From: JBQTHP01 sp052389755
GTDB lineage: Bacteria > Pseudomonadota > Gammaproteobacteria > Steroidobacterales > Steroidobacteraceae
Reading direction: 5' to 3'
Length of the DNA: 11,022 nucleotides
NCBI GenBank assembly: GCA_052389755.1
Contig: JBQTHP010000234.1
Span: forward strand, 1 to 11,022
Shown in pieces: positions 6,002 to 11,022 of this stretch. The first letter of the stretch is position 1, and every line of letters begins with the position of its first letter. Both the position numbers and the translations under genes were made by a program. The notes under the pieces were generated by a model. It ran no database searches. It was not told the origin of the DNA and saw nothing but the letters and a program-made list of their open reading frames with translations.

Positions 6002-6118
6002 TATTCCAAGCGCACCCATCCCTCCACCACCGGACTGGCTTCAAGGAAGTGGCGCGTCGCAAGCCCCAGCGGCCTATCGTCCGCATCAAACCTGCCTGAC
6101 TCGCCAATGTCGCAGGCC

Positions 6119-7660
6119 TCACGGCCCGACCTTGAACTCGATCCCCTGCGCCAGCGGCAGCTCGCGGCTCCAGTTGATCGTGTTCGTCTGCCGGCGCATG
6201 TAGGCCTTCCACGCATCCGAGCCGGACTCGCGGCCGCCGCCAGTGTCTTTCTCGCCGCCGAATGCGCCGCCGATCTCCGCGCCCGACGTGCCGATGTTGA
6301 CGTTGGCGATGCCGCAGTCGCTGCCGGATGCCGCAAGGAACGCCTCCGCGTGCTGCAGACGGTCGGTGAAGATCGCGGACGACAGGCCATGCGCCGAGGC
6401 GTTCTGCGTTTCGATAGCCTCCTGCAGCGATGCGACCGGGATCAGGTACAGGACCGGCGCGAAGGTCTCGGTCTGCACGATCGGCCAGTCGTTGCGCGCA
6501 CGCACGATCGTCGGCTCGACGAAGTTGCCGGGCCGTTCGAGCACGCGTCCTCCGGTGAGCACTTCCGCACCCGCCGCGCGCGCGGCCGCGACCGCCGCCT
6601 TGAAGCGCTCGACCGCGGCGTGATCGATCAGCGGTCCCATCAGCGTGCCGCCTTCGAGCGGGTCGCCGATGCGCACCTGCTCGTAGGCGTGCACGAGCCG
6701 CTTCTCGAGCTCTGCAAGCCGCGCGGCATGAACGAGCACGCGCCGTGTCGTCGTGCAGCGCTGACCGGCGGTGCCGACTGCGCCGAACACGATCGCGGGC
6801 ACGGCGAGATCGAGGTCCGCCGTCTCATCGACGACGATCGCATTGTTGCCGCCCAGCTCGAGGAGGCTCTTGCCGAGGCGCGCGGCGACGCGCTCGCCGA
6901 CTTTGCGTCCGACCGCAGTCGAGCCCGTGAACGACACGAGCGCGACGCGCGGATCGTCGACCAAGCGCGTGGCGAGCTCGGTGCCGGCGTCGATGAAGAG
7001 CTGAAAGATCGGCGGCAGCTTGTTCGCCTGCAGCACCTCGTTGCAGAGGCGTTGCACGGCGAGCGCGGTGAGCGGTGTCTTCGGCGAGGGCTTCCACACC
7101 GAAGCGTTGCCGCATACGGCCGCGAGGAAGGCGTTCCACGCCCACACCGCGACGGGAAAATTGAAAGCAGAGATGACTCCGACCACGCCGAGCGGATGCC
7201 ACTGCTCGTACATGCGATGCTGCGGGCGCTCGGAGTGCATCGAGAGGCCATAGAGCATGCGCGACTGACCGACGGCAAAATCGGCGATGTCGATCATCTC
7301 CTGCACTTCGCCGAGTCCCTCGGCGAGGATCTTGCCGTTCTCGAGCGAGACGAGCGTACCGAGATCCTGCTTGCGGCGACGAAGCGCCTCGCCCATCAGC
7401 CGCACGGCCTCGCCGCGCTTCGGTGCCGGAACGAGGCGCCATTGCGCGGCCGCGGCGGTGGCGGATTGCAGCACGTTCTCATAATCCTCGCGGTTCGCGC
7501 CGCGCACCTGCGCGAGCTGCGTGCCGCTCGCGGGGTTGCGAACCTCGATGACGGTCCCCGTGGTGTCGCTCGACCAGCCGCGAGAGCCGGACCACGCGCC
7601 CGGGTTCACCGCGGCGAGGCCGAGGCGGCCGAGGAGGGCGGGAACCTCGACACGGCTCAT
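6119..7660 (-). CDS. ALDH7/antiquitin-type aldehyde dehydrogenase (aminoadipate semialdehyde dehydrogenase)
   Basis: This is a cytoplasmic NAD(P)+-dependent aldehyde dehydrogenase of 513 residues that probably oxidises alpha-aminoadipate 6-semialdehyde to alpha-aminoadipate in lysine breakdown. The ALDH core is complete: AFNFP with Asn167, WKPSP with Lys190, FTGST (244-248), LELGGNNA with general base Glu268, GQRCTTTRR with nucleophile Cys302, and ETFAPVLY with Glu399. ELGGNNAIVV and FGAVGTAGQRCTTTRR are hallmarks of the ALDH7 (antiquitin) class rather than betaine or succinate semialdehyde dehydrogenases. I chose the ATG at 7658-7660 because GGAG lies 7 bases upstream on this strand (7668-7671) and the protein then has the normal family length; longer open frame upstream is antisense of the same reading on the neighbour gene. 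The start overlaps the upstream gene's stop by 4 bases, so the two are co-translated. Confidence 0.93.
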   Translation of the reverse strand: MSRVEVPALLGRLGLAAVNPGAWSGSRGWSSDTTGTVIEVRNPASGTQLAQVRGANREDYENVLQSATAAAAQWRLVPAPKRGEAVRLMGEALRRRKQDLGTLVSLENGKILAEGLGEVQEMIDIADFAVGQSRMLYGLSMHSERPQHRMYEQWHPLGVVGVISAFNFPVAVWAWNAFLAAVCGNASVWKPSPKTPLTALAVQRLCNEVLQANKLPPIFQLFIDAGTELATRLVDDPRVALVSFTGSTAVGRKVGERVAARLGKSLLELGGNNAIVVDETADLDLAVPAIVFGAVGTAGQRCTTTRRVLVHAARLAELEKRLVHAYEQVRIGDPLEGGTLMGPLIDHAAVERFKAAVAAARAAGAEVLTGGRVLERPGNFVEPTIVRARNDWPIVQTETFAPVLYLIPVASLQEAIETQNASAHGLSSAIFTDRLQHAEAFLAASGSDCGIANVNIGTSGAEIGGAFGGEKDTGGGRESGSDAWKAYMRRQTNTINWSRELPLAQGIEFKVGP

Positions 7661-8829
7661 CGTGCGACTCCATGCAGACGGCGCTGGCGTCCGGCCTTTC
7701 CGGACACCACGACTTCCGACGATACGTCCTTCGATCCGCCCGGCGCGTAGTAGCGGCCGAAGCGATTCTTCAGGATCTCCGGCAACCGGAACTGCTCCTG
7801 CGGAACGAAACCGCGATACCGGTCTGGCGCCGCGAGCACAAGATCGACGACGGCCGTGATACCCGCGGCGGTGGTCACCTGGATCGCCGACCACAGCCGG
7901 CCTGCGATGACCTGCGGGTAAATCTTGTTGACGTAGTTCTCTTCGCGCAACTCGCCTTCCTGCTTGCCCGTGACGGCCGCGTACACGATCACCACGTCCT
8001 GCAGCGTCTGGGGTACTGCATTCTCGAGCACGTGCTTCAGCGTCGCGCGGTCGTGGTTCAGCTTGAGGTCGTTCATGAGCAGGCGCATCTGCTCGCAATG
8101 CCCGGGATAGCGGATCGTCTTGTAGTTCATCGACTCGCAGCGCGCGCCGTAGGTTTCGGCGAGCGATCCGAGGCCTCCGGAGGTGTTGAACGCCTCGTAG
8201 AGGGTGCCGTCGATCTCGATCTCCTCGAGGCCTTCGAGCGGGGCGACTTCGAGGACACGGCCGTCCGCGACGGCCTGGCATGGATTGCCGTATTCGTTGA
8301 TCAGACCTTCCGTCGACCAGGTCAACGAGTACTTGAGCACGTTGTTCGGGTGCTGAGGCAGCGCGCCGACGCGCAGTTTCACGGTTCTGAGCTCATCGAA
8401 GTGCGTGATGAGCTCGTGCGCGGCGATGCTGATGAAGCCCGGCGCAAGCCCGCACTGCGGCACGAACGCGCGGCCGGCGCCTTCGGAGATCTTGCGGACG
8501 GCACGCGTCGCCTCGACGTCCTCGGTCAGATCGAAGTAGTGCATGCCGGCCCGGCGCGCCGTCTCGGCAACGCCGACGTTGCAGTAGTACGGCAGGCTCG
8601 AGATCACTGCATCGGCGGGATGGCGTGCCACGTGCGCCGCCAGGGTCGCCGGGTTCGCCGCGTCGAGCGTGAGCGCCTGCAGGTTGGCCTGGGCGTGCGC
8701 CTTGACCACCGCTTCAGCGGTGGCGCCGTCCACGTCGGCGAGCTGGACCTTGTAGCCGCCCGACTCGGCCAGAAGACCCGAGATGAGCGCGCCGATCTTG
8801 CCGGCTCCGAGAATGAGAACACGATGCAT
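7657..8829 (-). CDS. Saccharopine dehydrogenase family protein, probable lysine 6-dehydrogenase
   Basis: This is a cytoplasmic NAD(P)-dependent oxidoreductase of 390 residues. The N-terminal Rossmann fold has LILGAGKIG (5-13) and an acidic residue at the end of the second strand (LADVD, 30-34). Family motifs follow: VISSLPYYCNVGVAETA (75-91), HYFDLTED (97-104) and VPQCGLAPGF (123-132). The remainder is the substrate-binding domain. Length fits lysine 6-dehydrogenase (about 385 residues), which makes aminoadipate semialdehyde directly from lysine, slightly better than Lys9-type saccharopine reductase (about 445). No lysine-ketoglutarate reductase gene is visible next door, which also favours the direct route. 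The ATGA overlap with the downstream aldehyde dehydrogenase strongly supports aminoadipate semialdehyde as the shared intermediate. The choice between the two enzyme activities is unresolved. Confidence 0.88.
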   Translation of the reverse strand: MHRVLILGAGKIGALISGLLAESGGYKVQLADVDGATAEAVVKAHAQANLQALTLDAANPATLAAHVARHPADAVISSLPYYCNVGVAETARRAGMHYFDLTEDVEATRAVRKISEGAGRAFVPQCGLAPGFISIAAHELITHFDELRTVKLRVGALPQHPNNVLKYSLTWSTEGLINEYGNPCQAVADGRVLEVAPLEGLEEIEIDGTLYEAFNTSGGLGSLAETYGARCESMNYKTIRYPGHCEQMRLLMNDLKLNHDRATLKHVLENAVPQTLQDVVIVYAAVTGKQEGELREENYVNKIYPQVIAGRLWSAIQVTTAAGITAVVDLVLAAPDRYRGFVPQEQFRLPEILKNRFGRYYAPGGSKDVSSEVVVSGKAGRQRRLHGVAR

Positions 8830-8940
8830 GCCTGTAGCCTGCAGTCTGTAGCCTTAAAAAGGCGCGCATTCTGCCCCTATGGCGGCAGGGGCGCCACTAT
8901 GCCTTTGCCGGTGCGCAAGTCGCTCTGTAGAGTGCAGAAA
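8830..8940. promoter_or_regulatory. Divergent intergenic region between lysine-catabolic pair and DAHP synthase
   Basis: These 111 bases must hold promoters for both directions. Visible structure includes GCCTT-AAA-AAGGC (8851-8863) and GCCCCT/AGGGGC arms (8873-8878 and 8887-8892, 8-base loop), either of which could be an operator. I find no convincing -35/-10 pair. The ribosome site before the DAHP synthase ATG at 8941 is weak, so the in-frame ATG at 8899 (14 extra residues) remains possible. Confidence 0.4.
8832..8854. repeat. 9-bp direct repeat in the leader of the lysine-catabolic pair
   Basis: CTGTAGCCT occurs at 8832-8840 and 8846-8854, a 14-bp period. On the coding (minus) strand it reads AGGCTACAG twice, ending two bases before the dehydrogenase ATG. 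It occupies the place where the ribosome binds, so it could act in translational control, or simply be a small tandem duplication. Confidence 0.6.
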
Positions 8941-10308
8941 ATGCGTCCCCCAGAGACTGTTGCCTGGCATCCCGCGAGCTGGCAGGCAAAGCCTGCCCAG
9001 CAGCAACCGAAGTACGACGACACCGTCGCGCTCGAGCGCGTGATCGCGCAGCTGTCGCGTCTGCCCCCGATCGTCGTCTCCTGGGAGATCGAAGCCCTTC
9101 GCGAGCGGATCGCTGCGGCCCAAAGGGGGCAGGCGTTCCTGCTCCAGGGCGGTGACTGTGCCGAATCGTTCACCGAGTGCGAATCGGACCAGATCACGAA
9201 GAAGCTCAAGATCCTGCTGCAGATGAGTCTCGTGCTGCTCCACGGGCTCAAGAAGCCGATCGTGCGCGTCGGACGCATGGCCGGGCAGTACGCGAAGCCG
9301 CGGACCGCCGACATGGAGACGCGTGAGGGCATCACGCTCCCGAGCTATCGGGGCGATATCGTCAATCGCCCGGAGTTCACGGCGGAAGCGCGCGCCGCCG
9401 ATCCATCGCTCCTGCTGCGCGGCTATGAGCGCGCGGCGCTCACGCTGAACTTCGTCCGCGCACTCGTGGACGGCGGCTTCGCCGATCTGCACCACCCGGA
9501 GTACTGGGACCTCGGCTTCGTGCACCACTCACCCCAGAAGGAAGCGTATCGACGCATCGCCACGTCGATCGCCGACGCGCTCGACTTCTTCGAAGGCATG
9601 AGCGGGCGCGCCGTGCACGAGGCGACGACCGTCGACTTCTACGCGTGCCACGAGGGGCTGCATCTTCTCTACGAGCAGGCGCAGACGCGTTTCATCCATC
9701 GCCAGCAACGCTGGTACAACCTCTCGACGCACATGCCGTGGATCGGCATGCGCACCGCGCAGCTCGACGGCGCCCACGTCGAATACTTCCGCGGCATCTC
9801 GAATCCCGTCGCGGTGAAGATCGGCACGGCGATGGATGCGCCGTGGCTGCAGGGCCTCGTCACGACGCTCAATCCGCAGAATCAGCCGGGACGCCTAACG
9901 CTCATCCACCGCTTCGGCGCGAAGGACATCGAGCGTTCGCTGCCGCGCGCGATCGACGCCGTGCGCGAGACCGGGCAGGCGGTGCTGTGGGTGTGCGATC
10001 CGATGCACGGCAACACCGAGACGAGCACGGCCGGATTCAAGACACGGCGATTCGAGAACATCCTCTCTGAGATAGAGACCGCGTTCCGCATCCATGCAGA
10101 GCAAGGCTCGTACCTCGGCGGCGTGCACATCGAGCTCACGGGTGAGGACGTCACCGAATGCACGGGCGGCGCCCGTGGGCTTACCGACGGGGATCTGCAG
10201 CGCGCGTATCGATCCTCGGTCGATCCGCGTCTCAACTACGAGCAGGCGCTCGAGCTTGCGCTGCGCATCGCCGGGATCGCCGGGAAGAGCCGGAGCCAGC
10301 AGACATGA
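8941..10308 (+). CDS. Class II 3-deoxy-7-phosphoheptulonate (DAHP) synthase
   Basis: This enzyme of 455 residues condenses phosphoenolpyruvate with erythrose 4-phosphate, the first step of the shikimate pathway, in the cytoplasm. It is clearly the plant/mycobacterial-type (class II) fold, not the AroF/G/H type of E. coli. Motifs are LLQGGDCAE (67-75), VRVGRMAGQYAKPR (108-121), HHPEYW (184-189), EYFRGISNPVAVK (281-293), HRFG (323-326), DPMHGNT (353-359) and ELTGEDVTEC (398-407). The metal ligands of the Mycobacterium enzyme (Cys87, His369, Glu411, Asp441) correspond to Cys73, His356, Glu398 and Asp428 here, at nearly constant offset. The N-terminus is slightly shorter than in M. tuberculosis, so allosteric control may differ. 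I chose ATG 8941 because it gives the start spacing usual in relatives. The stop overlaps the next start (ATGA). Confidence 0.95.
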   Translation: MRPPETVAWHPASWQAKPAQQQPKYDDTVALERVIAQLSRLPPIVVSWEIEALRERIAAAQRGQAFLLQGGDCAESFTECESDQITKKLKILLQMSLVLLHGLKKPIVRVGRMAGQYAKPRTADMETREGITLPSYRGDIVNRPEFTAEARAADPSLLLRGYERAALTLNFVRALVDGGFADLHHPEYWDLGFVHHSPQKEAYRRIATSIADALDFFEGMSGRAVHEATTVDFYACHEGLHLLYEQAQTRFIHRQQRWYNLSTHMPWIGMRTAQLDGAHVEYFRGISNPVAVKIGTAMDAPWLQGLVTTLNPQNQPGRLTLIHRFGAKDIERSLPRAIDAVRETGQAVLWVCDPMHGNTETSTAGFKTRRFENILSEIETAFRIHAEQGSYLGGVHIELTGEDVTECTGGARGLTDGDLQRAYRSSVDPRLNYEQALELALRIAGIAGKSRSQQT

Positions 10309-11022
10309 GCGCGAGGGCACTACGACCGGAGGCGCTCGCGGTTACCGTGCCGGTGAAGGACGAGTACCAGTCGATCCTCACGACCGACGCGCGCGAGCTC
10401 ATCGCGGCGCTGAATGCACGCTTCGGCGCGCGGGTGTCCGGGCTGCTGCGTGCCCGCGAGGCACGCCAGGCCCGCATCGATACGGGGGAGATGCCGGACT
10501 TCCTGCCCGAGACGCGCTCGATTCGCGAATCGGACTGGAGAGTCGGGCAGATACCGCAGGACCTGTGGGATCGGCGCGTCGAGATCACCGGACCCACCGA
10601 CCGGAAGATGATCATCAACGCGCTGAACTCCGGTGCGAAGGTGTTCATGGCCGATTGCGAGGATTCGCTCTCGCCCGGCTGGGACAACATCGTCGACGGC
10701 CAGCTCAATCTTCACGATGCCGTGCGCCGCACGATCGAGCTCGCAACACCCGAGGGCAAGGTCTATCGCCTGAACCGCGAGACAGCGGTGCTCATGCTGC
10801 GGCCGCGCGGCTGGCATCTGTACGAGAAGCACCTGACCCAGGCCGGTGAACCCGTGCCGGGCGCGTTCGTCGACTTTGGCCTCTATGTCTTCCACAACGC
10901 CAAGCAGCTTCGAAAGCGCGGTACAGGGCCGTACTTCTACCTGCCGAAGATGGAGAGTCATCTCGAGGCGCGGCTGTGGGCGGAAGTATTCGATTTCACG
11001 GAAAAGGCGCTCGAGCTTCCGC
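10305..11022 (+). CDS. aceB: Malate synthase A, 3'-truncated by window edge
   Basis: Malate synthase joins glyoxylate and acetyl-CoA to make malate, the second step of the glyoxylate shunt used for growth on acetate or fatty acids. The frame is open from ATG 10305 to the window end, giving the first 239 of about 530 residues. Family features visible are RRVEITGPTDRKMIINALNSG (90-110), VFMADCEDSLSP (113-124), LMLRPRGWHLYEKH (163-176, holding the active-site Arg) and GPYFYLPKMESHLEARLW (208-225). These define the A isoform rather than the larger GlcB type. GGAG (10292-10295) lies 9 bases before the start, and the ATGA overlap with DAHP synthase implies coupled translation. No isocitrate lyase gene is seen in the window; it might lie downstream. 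Confidence 0.95.
   Translation, partial: MSARALRPEALAVTVPVKDEYQSILTTDARELIAALNARFGARVSGLLRAREARQARIDTGEMPDFLPETRSIRESDWRVGQIPQDLWDRRVEITGPTDRKMIINALNSGAKVFMADCEDSLSPGWDNIVDGQLNLHDAVRRTIELATPEGKVYRLNRETAVLMLRPRGWHLYEKHLTQAGEPVPGAFVDFGLYVFHNAKQLRKRGTGPYFYLPKMESHLEARLWAEVFDFTEKALELP

Larger units (their letters stand above)
5611..6118. other. Gene-poor 508-bp stretch with repeat and attC-like debris
   Basis: Between the secreted-protein stop and the end of the converging dehydrogenase gene I find no convincing full gene. The stretch holds tandem 13-bp repeats (5723-5756), the right copy of the cargo-flanking direct repeat (5735-5750), the 10-bp palindrome ACACCGGTGT (5761-5770), a doubtful 26-codon frame and an attC-like hairpin sequence. 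Neither flanking gene has an obvious intrinsic terminator here. The mix suggests leftover pieces of more than one mobile element. Confidence 0.6.

Noticed and set aside
6095..6117. Possible terminator hairpin (GCCTG/CAGGC) after the aldehyde dehydrogenase
   Set aside because: The stem is only 5 bp with a long loop and is not followed by a T tract on the relevant strand.
5861..7750. Plus-strand open frame of 629 residues
   Set aside because: It lies antisense to the aldehyde dehydrogenase, is very Arg-rich with no recognisable motifs, and arises from GC-rich codon bias in the true minus-strand gene.
7661..8281. N-terminal extension of the aldehyde dehydrogenase to 720 residues
   Set aside because: The extension is out of frame with, and fully inside, the upstream dehydrogenase gene on the same strand; the ATG at 7658-7660 has a ribosome site and gives the normal family length.
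7672..8940. N-terminal extension of the DAHP synthase frame to 7672
   Set aside because: The extra 423 codons are antisense to the saccharopine-dehydrogenase-family gene and show no domain; family length and motifs place the start at 8941.
1..11022. CRISPR arrays, tRNA or rRNA genes
   Set aside because: I saw no regularly spaced identical repeats of 25-40 bp, no tRNA-like cloverleaf with TTCGA arm, and no rRNA signature; this was by eye and not by a covariance search.

Overview
This window reads as chromosomal DNA of a GC-rich proteobacterium. A gammaproteobacterium (Xanthomonadales, Nevskiales or Steroidobacterales-like) is my inference, from the PhoP/PhoQ-type pair, the class II DAHP synthase and the A-type malate synthase; no rRNA or other strict taxonomic marker is present. 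Tight housekeeping gene pairs sit at both ends. Between them is an accessory stretch (about 1.9-6.1 kb) with signs of mobile-element history.

Layout: (1) Positions 1-1916 hold the 3' part of a PhoP-like response regulator and a complete PhoQ-like sensor kinase, overlapping by ATGA. (2) Positions 1917-2428 have no convincing gene but contain a large, nested, imperfect inverted repeat (1940-2127), then a more AT-rich stretch with a 7-bp inverted repeat just before a relaxase-like reading frame. (3) Positions 2429 to about 3050 are a MobA/VirD2-type relaxase remnant. It lacks the expected catalytic tyrosine and its C-terminal part. (4) Positions 3054-5610 are a compact cargo unit: a GlxA-type AraC regulator on the minus strand, diverging from a sterol-desaturase-family membrane diiron enzyme and a small secreted protein that resembles the allene-oxide-cyclase/dirigent barrel fold. 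A near-identical 15/16-bp direct repeat lies at the two edges of this unit. (5) Positions 5611-6118 hold tandem 13-bp repeats, a doubtful 26-codon reading frame and an integron attC-like sequence. (6) On the minus strand, 8829-6119, a saccharopine-dehydrogenase-family enzyme (probably a lysine 6-dehydrogenase or saccharopine reductase) is translationally coupled to an ALDH7/antiquitin-type aldehyde dehydrogenase, together making a lysine-to-aminoadipate catabolic pair. (7) On the plus strand, from 8941, a class II DAHP synthase overlaps by ATGA with malate synthase A, which runs off the window end.

How the genes work together: the kinase and regulator form one signalling pair. The two lysine enzymes form one pathway, with the semialdehyde from the first oxidised by the second. 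DAHP synthase (entry to aromatic amino acid synthesis) and malate synthase (glyoxylate shunt) are physically coupled without an obvious shared pathway. The regulator, membrane oxygenase and secreted barrel protein form the least understood and most interesting unit; an AraC-like direct-repeat operator lies between the regulator and the two enzyme genes. No CRISPR array, rRNA, tRNA or intact transposase was seen.
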